From contig NC_081405.1 in assembly GCF_030272615.1 (NCBI RefSeq), positions 24,225,272 through 24,289,271 on the forward strand: 64,000 bases of DNA, given 5' to 3'. The stretch comes from Cryptomeria japonica (taxonomy: Eukaryota; Streptophyta; Pinopsida; Cupressales; Cupressaceae). Positions 22,041 through 34,490 of the stretch are shown here, piece after piece (positions within the stretch are counted from its first letter, which is position 1; every line of letters starts with the position of its first letter). The notes under the pieces were generated by a model. That model was given only the letters and a program-made list of their open reading frames with translations. It had not been told where the DNA came from and did no database searches. The translations under genes were made by a program, and so were the position numbers.

Positions 22041-23123
22041 TTTAGTTTTTGTTTCTATATTTGATGCCACTCTAGAGAGATGATATTGAGATGCTTTTGG
22101 TACTCGTTACACCATTCCTTGACTTGATGAGTTTGCTTCTCAACTCACACAAGAGAAAACCAAGTTGGTTTAGATGGGGAGATTGAAGTCTTCCAAATCA
22201 CAGGCTCTTGTTGCTTCCCAAAGTTTCATAGATCAGAAGGCTTCACATGGAAAATGCAAGAAACAAAAACACAAGGATTCCAAGTCACGCGAGTAGCCCA
22301 AGGACACACAATCACATGATTCTTTTGATTCATCTTCCTCTTCCAAGAGGTCATCGTCGAAGAAGGATAAGATGAAGTGTGCATATTGCACTAAGCTAGG
22401 ACATGATGAGCATCAGTGTTATGCAAATAAAATTGATGAGTTGATGCATCTTCTACAAAAGCACAATATTCAACTGCCTTCATCTAGTACATCTTCTTCT
22501 ACCACTTCAGGATTTAGACATAATGGGTCTTCTTCATTGGAACATGGTGAAGATAAGATGAAGGGCCATGCTTTATTTGCATTAATATATTCTCACTCCT
22601 CCAGGTGGCTTCTTGATTCAAGAGCGTCACATCATATGGCATCATTAGAAAGTATGTTCTCTTCTTTGAGCATCATCGATTTCCATAAATTTTGATGGGT
22701 AATAACACTTACATGAATGTTAATGGGAGTGGTTCTATTGAGATTGATGGTGGCACATTCAATAATATTCTTTGTGTCCCTGTATTATCTTCCAACCTTC
22801 TTTCCATCTACCAAATTACTCACAATGGGACAGGCAAGATAGTTGAGTTCACCCATGATTTAGTGCTCATCGGAGATCTTTATCATAGAGAGCTTGTTGT
22901 AGAAGGCAATGTTGATCATTCATCGCGGTTGTATGAGTTCTCTCATTTTGCTTCCATTGAGCATGCATATGGTCGTATCTCTCATGCATGGAGAGTAGAT
23001 CATAAATCTGAGGAGAGGTTTGGCCACTTGAACCTATGTGTGCTTCAATCATTTGCAATGGTTCTTGAGACTTGTTTTGATTCTCCTCCACCTCCTGCTT
23101 CTTCAGATATTAGTTCACTTTAG
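22041..23123 (+). pseudogene. second copia remnant: Gag C-terminus and protease
   Basis: From about 22130 one frame gives Gag-like text rich in S and K, with stops, then the knuckle CAYCTKLGHDEHQC at 22375. The protease motif WLLDSRASHHMAS shows DSG changed to DSR. A frame change near 22690 leads to LCVPVLSSNLLSIYQIT and ERFGHLNLCVLQSF, the pre-integrase pattern. After that coding similarity fades, so integrase, RT and RNase H are lost or unrecognisable. The 5' end is cut by the Helitron-like end at 22040. Confidence 0.75.
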
Positions 23124-23841
23124 TAGATTGATTTTTCCCTTCTAATTTTAGTAGAGTGGGATGAGTAATTGCCAGACATTGTAACATTGTTTGATACATC
23201 ACACACTCTAGATATAATGGACATGATTGAGGATATTTCATTCCTCTTTGATGGCAATTTGAGCATTCCTATCATCCCATCTTCAATGATTTTTTTTATT
23301 TAGACAGGTGAACATTTGAGTAGTCTTCCATGGCACACATCTAGAGATTGTTCCTTCCATTTACTTTCATGGAGTTTGTTTCAACCTTGGCTACTTGACT
23401 TGTTTCTAGGGGAGGAACGTGGTTTGTCGCTCTTGTATCTCCATTAGTATACATCCTCAAGCTATCATCTTCAACATTGGAGCTTCTTCATTATGGGGAG
23501 GGATACATTGTCTCTTCTTCTCTCTCTTATGGGGTGGATATATATAATACTTCAGTGACCGATTCAGAAATTGGGGGACATCTTGAGTCCTTCATCTTAA
23601 TCATATGTAGTACCTTTTTATATTTTCATTGCATCTCTCATTTTGCAAAAGGGTTTTTTCCCATGTGGTTTTTCTCCTTTTCTCATTTGGAGAGACCTCA
23701 TTGGTGTGAGTCGCGTTGCTTTGCATTGGTTTGTAAATGAGTACCTAATCAAGCTTTGGTCAAGTCAGGTTTCATTCATGCATGCATTTCACATTCATCA
23801 TTAGCTCTTTAGCTTTTCCAAGAGTTAAACTTAAGGGGGGG
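23124..23841 (+). other. decayed internal part of second copia remnant
   Basis: No domain is readable, but the stretch ends in a 'ttaagggggg' polypurine tract directly before an LTR start, so it is the 3' internal region of the remnant. An 87-residue ORF at 23477-23740 has no recognisable motif. Confidence 0.5.
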
Positions 23842-24231
23842 TGTTGGAGTAATTTTAGGACAATTATCTAATTATTTATTAATTAGGTCTATAAATTGCT
23901 TTTTCACTTAAGCTAAACTTAGGTGCTTTATTTTATCTAGGTGTTATGTTTTTCAGTTTGAACTCACTTAGAAGCACTTCTAGTTAGCTTTTTTAGCTTG
24001 CAATTGAGCTTAATTTAGCTCCTACTTTGCATTGCTTTAGTTATGATTTTAGGATTAGGGCATCTCTTGTTTCCTATGAAGCAAGTCTTTCATTAACTAT
24101 AATTGTATCTCTATTATTGTATCTCCAATATTGTTTTGTGCAATAATACAAAAGTCTTTGGTTGTTATAGAACATATAATCTTTGATTGATCTCTTTTGT
24201 ATGATAGGTGTTTCGCTTGCAGATGATTCTT
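23842..24231 (+). repeat. 3' LTR of second copia remnant
   Basis: It starts TGTTGGAGTAATTTTAGG after the polypurine tract; copia LTRs often start TGTTGGA. The end is placed at a CA in 'tcgcttgca' but no second copy is in the window to confirm it. Confidence 0.6.
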
Positions 24232-26101
24232 GGCTCCTGTGGTTGATCATCAACTTCTACATGGAAGTCGTACTTGTGCACTTATCAAAGTCCATTTCTA
24301 ATTTAATAAATTTATTGTTCTTTATTTTTTTAATTGTACTATTTTTTTTAATATTTGACTTTGATATATTTTGACTCTATATTTAATTTATTTTGTTTAA
24401 ATTGTAATTTAAATTTTAAGTTTGAAATTTATTTTAATTAATTAATATATTTGGCGAATAAATGATAAAGGTACATAAGCCTCTTATTGAATGATTTTTT
24501 GTCATTTCCACATAGTATGTGTAAATAAAATAATTTGGCAGAAATGTGTGAATGGTAATATGTGGATAGAAAAGCATGTAGGAAATAACTATTATTTACA
24601 TTGATCCTATGCTCTCGAATATTATACTTAGATGACATGTTTGCTTTTTCCACATGTTTTTTTATCACACTTTTTCCCTTGAATACTCTCTTCTTTATAT
24701 TTATCTATAAAGTAATTGTTAATCCATACTTTATACCCAAGAAAATCAATGGAAACACACAAAAAGATGGCAAATTTAATTCATTCCCCTCCATTGCTTT
24801 CCCTTTATGAGAACAAACATTTAAAATAAAATGACATTGGTTTGATAAAGATTGTAGATGTGCTCATATCTTCATTTCATAAATCATTAACATTTATTAT
24901 TATATATTATATTTAAAATTATTAAATATAAGTATTTTATATAATGTAAATTAAATTATATATAATATAATCATATGCATTTTTTAATAATATTATATAT
25001 AATTTATATTATTATTGTGTATTATATGTTGTAACAAAAATTGTTAAATACAAATATTAAGTTATTATAATTTATAATTAACATATTTTTAAATATCTTA
25101 CAAATTAAATTAACATATAAATAATACAATATATAATTACTACATAATGTATATTTTTATAATATAAATCAATCTATACCTTCTATTTGCAAAAATCTTT
25201 GTTATGGCGGTCACTCTAAAAATTGATATGTCATTTACTTGTAAGCATGTGGGGGTGAATATTGCTTCTTTATGTCATGCTATATGTGGAAGAAAAAATA
25301 ATTTCAAGTAACAAGGAGACTGAAGTAGATGTTAGTATACTTTTTCACTCCAATATCAATTGCTACACTAATCAAAATCCTAAGATCATACTTGTAGATG
25401 TCATATTGTATTAAAATAGATTCCTGTAAAATCTCATTAATACATTCAAACAATCTCTTGGGTTTCAGAGTCGCTTTAAAACTTGTTTTACCTTAATTAA
25501 AAACAACCTCTTGGGTTTTAGAGCCCCTTTAAAACTCATTTTACCTTAATCAAAAACATTCTCTTGGGTTAACCATACATTCAAACAATCATCACTTTAT
25601 AAGTTTCATAAATTTCTAAATGTAGAATAATATTCTACATATGAAGATAAGGATCAAAAGACATGATATTGAGAGTTAGGATAGTATAAGCTAATAGTTA
25701 AACATGCCATTTCAATATTAACTATGAGGAGATATAACTTGATTCCCACCATATCTATATTTTTTTCTTTATATGATATCTCGTATGGTGCCTAATCTCC
25801 ATGCAAAATCTTGTTCTCATTTATCCATAGCTCTTATAAATTCATAAATTTGATTGTTTGTGTATCCACTTCCTTGGTGGTCATCTTCCTTCTAAACGTG
25901 ACAAAGGTTGTTAGGTACCTTCCATGTTTGTAGAGCTTGGATTTTAAAAATATTTTTAAAGTTTCAAGATGACTTAAACATAGGGAGTCGAGTTTTATTA
26001 AAATTATAAAAGAAAAAATGAAAAAAAATAGAGATAGATAATGAGAAAGAGTAAAATATAAGAGATACAAAGGGAAAGACAAATAGAGAAAATAGGTTTA
26101 T
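24232..26101. other. AT-rich intergenic sequence
   Basis: No gene recognised. 24840-25190 is almost pure A and T. Near 25450-25560 the phrase 'ctcttgggtt' recurs three times, suggesting a small degenerate tandem repeat. Confidence 0.45.
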
Positions 26102-26199
26102 GTTCCTTGGGGAGTTATGCCCAAGGAAGCATGTGTCCTTGGGGAGTTATGATTAAGAAAGCATGTGTCCTTGGGGAGTTACGCTCGAGGAAGCATGCC

Positions 26200-26200
<1 letters not shown>
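26102..26200 (+). repeat. 32-bp tandem repeat, three copies
   Basis: 'ccttggggagtta' starts at 26105, 26137 and 26169, a 32-bp period, each followed by 'gc.c.aggaagcatg' or a variant. A fourth isolated copy occurs at about 26464, after which the following 250 bp repeat the sequence that follows the third copy. That is a segmental duplication of about 300 bp. Confidence 0.8.
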
Positions 26201-27030
<830 letters not shown>

Positions 27031-27219
27031 CACACATAACATGACCCTATTAGTAATGGAATTTGATTATTATTTGAAAAAATGACATCATTTGATAAAT
27101 GGTCTATCAATTGACCTCATGTACGATTCAATTGTATGAAAAATTAGACCAAATTTTTCTCTATTTAACTTTTCATGCCTCTTTGACATAACCATTGCAG
27201 ACCAAATTGCAATTGCTAG
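27031..27219 (+). mobile_element. Helitron-like 3' end, copy 2
   Basis: It ends 'cattgcagaccaaattgcaattgctag' in pieces: stem TTGCA/TGCAA, then CTAG at 27216-27219 followed by T. Upstream 'atgaccctattagtaatgga' and 'ttgacctcatgtac' parallel copy 3. Like copy 3 it lies just after a CT-rich microsatellite, so the microsatellite may be part of the element. Confidence 0.45.
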
Positions 27220-27374
27220 TATTTTATTATTATTAATATTTTTTATGACATTTTTATCTATGAGACCAATCGGAGTATACGCGACAATATGACAATGTCT
27301 ATCCATCACCCAAACTGTACCATTGACTATGTTTATTAATTAATTGAAAAAAAAAACTCGTTATATTCTACGTC

Positions 27375-27635
27375 GAAGGTGTTCCCTTATTTGAAAGGGC
27401 TGACTTGATTTGGACCATCGACAATGTGTAATGAAGGAAAGGAAATGCAAGATGATTCAAATGTTTTTTTATCATTGGATTTTTCATGAATTTTTTTTAA
27501 GCTGAAGGCATTCCCTTATTTGAAAGGGACAACTTGATTTGGACCACCGATGACATGTAACAAAGGAAAGGAAATGAAAAATGATTCAAACGTTTCTGAT
27601 CGTTGGATTTTTCGTGAATTTTTCCGCCGGTTTTA
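27375..27635 (+). repeat. 129-bp tandem duplication
   Basis: 'ttcccttatttgaaaggg' starts at 27382 and 27511. Both copies continue 'cttgatttggacca.cga', 'aaggaaaggaaatg' and 'ttggatttttc.tgaattttt'. The copies differ at several places, so the duplication is not recent. Confidence 0.85.
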
Positions 27636-27882
27636 TTGTTTCCCATCGTATGTGGATGTTTGCATACCATTGTCGTTTAAAACTCTTCACCATTTATTCT
27701 ACCCTCATCGTTTCCACACAAACAATTATGTATAAATAATCAGAGGACCTACAACTTCTCGCATGATACGATGTTTTCCATGAAGACATATGCCTTTATT
27801 TTATTTGCCTTATAACAATTTTTAAAAGCATAAAGTTTGATATAAATTTCTTTAAATTATATTTTGAGTTTTAAAAATAATT
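27636..27882. other. flank of element C insertion
   Basis: AT-rich sequence without coding features. It is the left flank of the insertion site of C; the right flank resumes at 46505. Confidence 0.5.
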
Positions 27883-27887
27883 ATTAT
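27883..27887. repeat. target site duplication of element C, left copy
   Basis: 'attat' precedes the LTR here and follows the other LTR at 46500-46504. A 5-bp duplication is normal for Ty3/gypsy integration. Confidence 0.8.
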
Positions 27888-29375
27888 TGTGTGCGGGAAA
27901 AGTGGGGGGATGAAACTTGAATTTTGGTTTCTGGACTAGTCCACACATCAATGGGACTCTTGGTGCAAGTTATGGAGTTATATTGAATAACTCGACTTGT
28001 CAAGGGACGTTCCATTGTTCTCTATCTCACAAGATCCCTCAAGCCAATGCCTTTTCTCTCAGATCACTAAGCAAAGTGACTTAGGGATGACAACCATGAG
28101 AACAAGGGATGTTGATCAACTTAACATGAATGCATTCCTAGTTATGCATTATATTAAATCTAATATGAATTAAACTAGCATGGATATGATGATAAGATGA
28201 AAGATTAGTAAAATCTATCCTAACATGATATACTAGTCTAATATGAGAATACAATGATAATAGAAATGCTTCCTAAAATGATTATCAAGATGATTTATAT
28301 TCAAAAGAGGCTAAATGCTTGATTTAAAAATGATTTTAGATTAGATGCTTAATAAAATGTCTATAAGTTTGATACTAAAGACTTGGATATGAAAATAGAG
28401 GAATGAGGGCTCTATTTATAGGAAAAATAGGGCAATGAAAGGTCAAGATTGGATAATCCTCTCAAGGGCCAGGATTGAAAGTTATCAGTCCATGTTAACA
28501 ATTCTTACCAATGAAATGGTGACAATTGTCAACAAGAGACTGCTTGAGAGGAGATGTAATAAGCATTAAATGCTGAGAAGACCTCATGGTTACCTTAGGA
28601 GGTAAGGGTTATCCATTGGATAAAGCTTTTACCCAAAGGATAAATTCTTGTGCAAGGGTTAAAGGGATAACCAAGGTTAAAGCCATCAATTCTTGATGAG
28701 ACCCTTGGGTTAGGTGAGGGTTGAGTTAGAGAGAAAGTCTCTAATCATGCAAGAGGGTTGAGTTAGAGAGAAAGTCTCTAATCATGCAAGAGGGTTGAGT
28801 TAACCATTAATGGTTTGGAAGACTTTCAAGGTTAACTTGTTGAAGACATAAAACCTTTAATGGTTTTCAAAGACTTTGAGGGTTTGAGAAGTGACCTCCC
28901 TTTGCTTAGGGATATGACAATATTTAAGAGATGGGTTAGGCTAATTTAGAAGTGATTAGAAGAATTTAGAAGGGGGGTTAGAGAGGCAAGTGGGAGATGT
29001 AGGAGAATGCAAGTGGATGGAGGAGAATTTTTATTAAAAATAAATTACTTTATTTCAATAAAAATAGATGCAACTTGCATTAATACAAGTGGGAGATTTA
29101 AATAAATTAGATTTATTTATTTACAATGAACAATTTAATTAAATGTAAATTTAATTAAAAGGGGAGAAAGGGAAAATAATTAAATAAAGTGATTTATTTA
29201 ATTAAAGGCTATGGAAGGCTTAGGTGAATTTAATTAAAAAAATTGAATAACTTATTTAATCAAATAGATGAATGTGAATAATTTAATTAAACAAAATTTA
29301 ATTAAATAGAGGAATGAGGTTTAAAATGAATATTAAATATTCACTTAGGAAAGTGGTCATTTTTATACATCTACA
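27888..29375 (-). repeat. 3' LTR of element C (1488 bp)
   Basis: In the minus sense it runs from TGTAGATGTATAAAAATG to CGCACACA. It is longer than its partner mainly because a segment of about 36 bp ('ggttgagttagagagaaag..') is tandemly doubled at about 28722-28795. An inverted TATAAATA at 28413-28420 marks the promoter, matching the other LTR. Confidence 0.9.
28413..28420 (-). promoter_or_regulatory. TATA box of 3' LTR of C
   Basis: TATAAATA on the minus strand in a CTATAAATAGAGCCC context. In this LTR it would drive transcription outward into the left flank. Confidence 0.55.
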
Positions 29376-29390
29376 TTTTTCCCCTCTTTG
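29376..29390 (-). promoter_or_regulatory. polypurine tract of element C
   Basis: In the minus sense it reads CAAAGAGGGGAAAAA immediately before the TG of the 3' LTR. It shares CAAAGAGGGG with the tracts of E and F. Confidence 0.8.
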
Positions 29391-29951
29391 AAGTGACGTG
29401 TGTGCACATGTTGATTCAAAAAAAATTGCCATATATGATTTTTGTGTTGAGATGTCGATATGATGATGTCGTGCCCCAAATTTGATGAACGATATTGATG
29501 ATACCTCCTCAGGAGATGAATCAATGAGTTTTGAAAAATTTGTTGATTTTGATGATCATTTTTTAATTAATTGCATTTTCAAATGTTGACTGTGTTAAAT
29601 GCAGAGTTATTGATTCATCTCCCGAAAAGTGATGTTTGATAGGGTTACAAGTGATAAAACGAGCAAAATACATGCCCCACTTATGAACCCTTTTTGACTT
29701 TTTCCCTATAAAAAGGTAAAAAGTGATTTCATTTGTATTATTTGCACCTTTTGACTTCTTGTGAGAGTGACAGGTGGAGAGTGACAAAATGTTGGTTCCC
29801 TATGATTCTCACCATTTCGAGCGCATTTGCTGATACTAGAGGCCCGCCGCGTATGGTCCACTTGTAAGTCATCTTAATTTTTCCCTATTTGTTTTTTATT
29901 TTGTCGATTTTAGTCATGTTTTTTTATTTTTTGCTTCCAATTTTTGCGATT
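29391..29951. other. non-coding 3' region of element C
   Basis: No recognisable ORF. In the plus sense it is the start of the upstream region of the opposite-strand ORF; no TATA box was convincing. Confidence 0.4.
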
Positions 29952-30290
29952 TAGCGTGTAGGGTTCCTCTCCTAGCGGATACGATAGGGACATTTGCGCA
30001 TAGGGTTTTCCAACTAGGGTAGTGTCCTTGGTTTGTCTTGCAGCATGTCATAGGTTTAGGGTAGCGTGTAGGGAGTTCTAGTGCATAGATGAAACAATTT
30101 TGTGCATGTAGTGCATAGGGTAGCGCGTAGGGTTAACCTAGCACATAGGGTTCTTAGGTTAGTGCACTGGAAGCTTTGGTTAGCACGTAGAGATAGTTTA
30201 GTGCATAGGGTAAATGTCTTAGAGCGTAGCAAGGTTTGGGTAGCGCATGTCTAGTAGCCTAGCGCGTGAAAGGACTGCTTTAGCACGTGA
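29952..30290 (+). repeat. phased TAGCGCRT array in front of the opposite-strand ORF of C
   Basis: Copies of TAGCGCGTAG or variants (tagtgcatag, tagcacgtag) start at 29952, 29973, 29994, 30041, 30062, 30100, 30121, 30139, 30160, 30181, 30199, 30220, 30241, 30260 and 30281. Most steps are exactly 21 bp and spacers are unconserved. In the plus sense the core is the same as that of the gag leader blocks read in the minus sense (TTAGCGCAT). So each array has the same sense relative to the ORF it precedes. Confidence 0.85.
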
Positions 30291-30639
30291 GCAAGAAAAA
30301 TGGGTAGAGAGGATTTGGAAGATTATGCCGTAGGGGGATAAGTGAGGTAGATGGTTTAGGGGTGGATAGGTGCCTGCTAAGTGTTTTGGGATGGGATTCG
30401 AGCCAATGTTTTGCCTGCTATGATGATGTCTGAGTCTTTGATATGATGATTGAGAGTATGTCGAAATTGCTATCGTTTAAGAAGTGTCAAGTTGATTGTT
30501 TGTTTGAATGAGGATCCTGATTTTCTGTTGATATGGATCTTTGATTTTTGCCTTGCAATTGAATTTGATGTCCGATATGAGTTCTGATTCATGATTTCTG
30601 ATATGGTTGCTGATATGATACTTGATATGATTTTTGAGT

Positions 30640-31000
30640 TGCTTGCATTATGGGTCTTTGATGTGATTTCTGGATATGGGTCTTTGAGTTGCTTGCGTTA
30701 TGAGTCTTTGATTTGATTTCTCGATATGGTGCTTGTGTTATGAGTCTTTGATATGATTTTGTGATATGATGCTTGCATTATGAGTCTTTGATATGATTTC
30801 TCAATATGGTTCTTGCATTATGAGTCTTTGATATGATGCTTGTGTTATGAGTCTTTGATATGATTTCTCGATATGATGCTTGTGTTATGAGTCTTTGATA
30901 TGATTTATCGATATGATGCTTGTGTTATGAGTCTTTGATATGATTTCTCGATATGGTGCTTGCATTATGAGTCTTTGATTTTTGATATGGAACTTGATTT
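30640..31000 (+). repeat. about 40-bp minisatellite
   Basis: 'atgagtctttgatatgattt' with 'ctcgatatgatgcttgtgtt' repeats about eight times, with a period near 40 bp between about 30740 and 30990. Earlier units are less regular. It lies between the phased array and the plus-strand ORF. Confidence 0.8.
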
Positions 31001-31150
31001 GATGCTTCGTTGTTTCAAGTTGATTTTGTTTTGATTGGATATACCATATAGATATGGGGCTGATGTTGGACATTTGTTCTTTTGTAGGCACAGCTTGGCG
31101 TACTCCAGTCGCGAGAGTGATTTTCGAGACCATGGTCATTGATTCCGTGA

Positions 31151-33107
31151 TTGACACAGGCCGATAGGGATGTTATTGAGAGGTGTGGTTTATCCTCTTT
31201 GTTGGACATGCCTCGGTATATCATTAACCAGGGTTTGCTGACAACTTTGGCAGAGAGGTGGCACAGTGATACAAACACCTTTCATTTGGCTATTGGCGAG
31301 ATAACAATCACACCTGAGGACTATTATTGGATTCTACAGATTCTAGTGATTAGGGCATTATTACCATATGAGAAGACCAAGGAGGATGGGACAGAGGCTC
31401 TTCGTCGGGTATTCCATGATGATCGGATTTGCGGATACGAGATCCCTTGGCAGGAGTTTGTGGATCTTGAGTATGCTCACTTACCCTCTATATTGGCAGG
31501 TTTGTAGGTGGATTCTTGTGTCCCGACCGAAGGTCGAAGGGACTGGCAGTGGGCTGGGGATTGGTGTTGGAGGATGTGGTTACATAGGGATGCAGGTTCG
31601 CCTGGGGATCCTTCATGCTAGCACACTTGTATAGGGAGCTGCACTAGGTGGTATATCTGGGGTATAACAGTTTATCAGCTGGGGTTACACTATTACATGT
31701 GTGGGCTTGGGAGCACATTCCTGCAGCGGAGCCACTTGCAGATAGGGATAGGCTGATTGGTCAAGCATATGCATATGGTTATACAGGTATAGTTGTCCAG
31801 CGTAAGTTGGGCAAGCTAGAGCATTGGAGGAGGGTTTTGGATGATATTGATACGATCATCTGGAAACCATATATGGACTGCGAGGTATGGGCTGAGGACG
31901 GGCTAGAAATGCCCTATGTTTATATGTCGCGATACCTAATTGGGTAGACACATTTTATCATTGAGAGATTATTGCATAGTCATGTTCAATGGCAATATGG
32001 TTGACAGTAGGGTATACCACAAGGAGCATTCTTATATGCTCGTCGGAGACAAGACGTGCTAGAGTGGGGTCCGACCGTTGATAGTGCAGCGGTTGTGGAG
32101 GAGTACATGCTCTTGGCTAGACAGATATGGGATTACGGGGTTGGAATAGTGGATGCGGGGATGATGGAGGAGTTTGTAGTGTACTTCATGGTACATGCAG
32201 CGGCATAGATATCAGATCCGACAGAGATGCTTCTTGCCTTTGACGATGATAAGGATGAGTAGCCAGAGAGGCTAGGGGGAGCCAGATGGAGAGAGGGGGG
32301 AGAGGAGATGGAGGAGGGATATGGAGATGATGGAGGAGATGACGGGGGAGATGGGAGGGGAGGTGGTAGAGGGAGATGGGGAGATAGAGGAGGAGATGGA
32401 GGGAGACGGGAGATAGAGGGGGAGATGGGAGAGGAGAGGAAGGAGACAGAGGGAGGATTAGATTAGTCAGACGACCAGTTGGTGATGGAGGTAAAGGAGG
32501 TTTGGCTTTTGGAGTTGGCCGGGTTGGCAGAGCAGGCGAGATGCTAGCAACTGTGGGTGGTTTAGAGGAGTTTAGGCGACCGACCCAGCGGAGGAGATTG
32601 GATGTGTTACCTCCACCAAAGCTTAGGATAGGGATAGGTAGTGTCACCACTCAGGTACCAGAGTAGATTAGGGTACCATTGCATCAACAGGATTCACATA
32701 TTTGAGCACTATAGGTTATAGTGCAAGAGTTGCAAGCACAGGTACTAGCTCAACAACGTCAAATTATGCAGATCACAACAGAGTGGGATACAGTGATAAA
32801 GCATTTAGGTCAAGCAGAGGAGCTTGCAGAGAGACTACAGAGAGTGACGACCGGTGCCCCTATGAGAGACACACTAAGGGAGATATGGTACATGACCAAG
32901 GAGGCTAAGTACTATAGACATTTATACGAGGAGCTAGTCCCTAGAGAGCATAGAGCTCCTAGCTATGCAGCTAGTCGATCAGCTCAGAGTCAGACGGGGA
33001 CAAAGAGAAAAGGTGTTACAGGACCTTCTCGACGTGATCAACCCAGAGATCCAGGAGCTGGGACATCTACTACGAGACCGTCAGCCTCAGGAGATAGTCA
33101 TACCTAA
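31151..33107 (+). pseudogene. plant mobile domain (PMD) ORF, antisense to element C
   Basis: The text RDVIERCGLSSLLDMPRYI, LAERWHSDTNTFHLAIGEITIT and YYWILQILVI is the start of a plant mobile domain (MAIL/MAIN-type, often in transposons). After a break near 31510-31648 the domain resumes with LLHVWAWEHIPAAEP and WRRVLDDIDTIIWKPYMDCEVW. Stops near 31945 and frame changes follow. 32281-32470 is a GGAGAT-rich stretch. The last ORF, 32721-33107, is a coiled-coil-like glutamine/leucine part (QELQAQVLAQQRQIMQI) with a basic serine-rich tail. PMD proteins of the host act in gene silencing; copies in retrotransposons are of unknown role. Here it is transcribed toward pol, opposite to the element's RNA, with its own upstream array. 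It is broken in this copy. Confidence 0.8.
32281..32470 (+). repeat. purine-rich GGAGAT repeat within the PMD ORF
   Basis: Short GGAGA, GGGGGAGAT and GAGGAGAT units follow each other without fixed period. On the minus strand this gives a proline/serine/leucine-rich ORF (32186-32650), which I take as an artefact of composition. Confidence 0.7.
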
Positions 33108-34490
33108 GAGACTTGTCTCTGTTGTATTTTGATAGACATGAAATCCCTTGTATATTTTGACCATTTTTGAGATATATACGAAACTGATTTTCTGATCCAC
33201 ATGTGATGTGTTTATAAATGATGATTTATGCATTGATATGATGTTTCTATGATGATGATGCCTAGATAAATGCTCTTGATTTGATATTGATTGATATGAT
33301 TTATGGTGAAGATGTGATGATATAATGATAGGTTGTTGTGATGAATTTGATTCGTGAGATGTATCTTGAAAATGAGATGTATGATAATGATAATGATGTG
33401 AGATGTATCTTGAAAATGAGATATATGATAATGATAATGATGTGAGATGATACTAATGCAAGATTAAAATGATATGCAACTAATGCAAGATTTAAAATGA
33501 TATGCAACTAATTGATCACCCTCATTTTCTTGTTGTCATTCCTGTGTAGTCACATATTTTTGCTTTGTTTTGGTTTGTCATCATTGAGCTTTTGACATGT
33601 TTGAAGTTTATACAAGCATAATGGTATAATTGAACCATAATGACCTGAGTAAAAACATACATGGATTTTGATATTGCAAGACGACACAAGCGTCGAGGTA
33701 TAATAAACCAAGACGACCTGAGTGTTGCTTGCAAAAAAAAAAGACAAGATTGAACCATTTGTATGTGCAAAGTGGAACAATGTCTTCAATGATATGTTTC
33801 CAATCATGTCTCAAGACAAAATTTGCACAATACAAGTGATCGCCTCACAGACAGAAAACCAAAAAAGTATCAGACTCTCCTGCTACTTTCTCTAGCTCGA
33901 TGCATCGTTGAGAAATTAAGGAGATCCAATGATTCAAAATTTGAAGTGCAAAATAGCCAAAACTTCATGCGAGATGTAAACAAATTATAATTCAGAAAAT
34001 CATCCATCATTTGTGTGTCGAAGTTGTTAATTGGATCAATGTTTTGTTGTCTCGGCTGCTGAGCTATTGTTAACAGGATTTTCTTGGCATGTTGTGATTA
34101 AAGTTTGCTTGTTGTTGGAAGGCTTGAATTCAGAGGGATGCTGCCCCTAGCTATAGATACCGATCGATGTGGATATTCATAGTGATTACCAAGCCATGGT
34201 GGGATATGATGAACTGATCTTCAGATAATCAAAGATAGTGACTACGCTAAGTGTGTCCAGGATAATGTTGCCTATAAAGTGTTGGGTGATGACCATTAGC
34301 TTTGACTTGGATGCAAAAGATATAAGTAATGATAGATAAAGGAGTTGTTCCCTCACAAATAGAACCTATTGCCAGGTTTTCACCACTTGTTTTTAGTGCA
34401 CCTTTTTGTTATTTTTCTGATTTTTTAATATTTTTCTGATTTTTTTTTTTTAAATTGTATATTTTTCACTTTTTCGGCACATTAGACCAC
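33108..34490. other. spacer between PMD ORF and integrase, with small tandem repeats
   Basis: Around 33350-33447 a unit of about 44 bp ('gagatgtatcttgaaaatgagat.tatgataatgataatgatgt') occurs twice, followed by two copies of a unit of about 26 bp ('actaatgcaagat..aaaatgatatgca'). No ORF is convincing. The two convergent coding regions of C end on either side of this spacer. Confidence 0.65.

Noticed and set aside
30640..31000. minisatellite considered as a CRISPR-like array
   Set aside because: Whole units repeat without unique spacers, and the window is eukaryotic.
32186..32650. 154-residue proline-rich minus-strand ORF
   Set aside because: Mirror of the GGAGAT-rich stretch in the PMD ORF.
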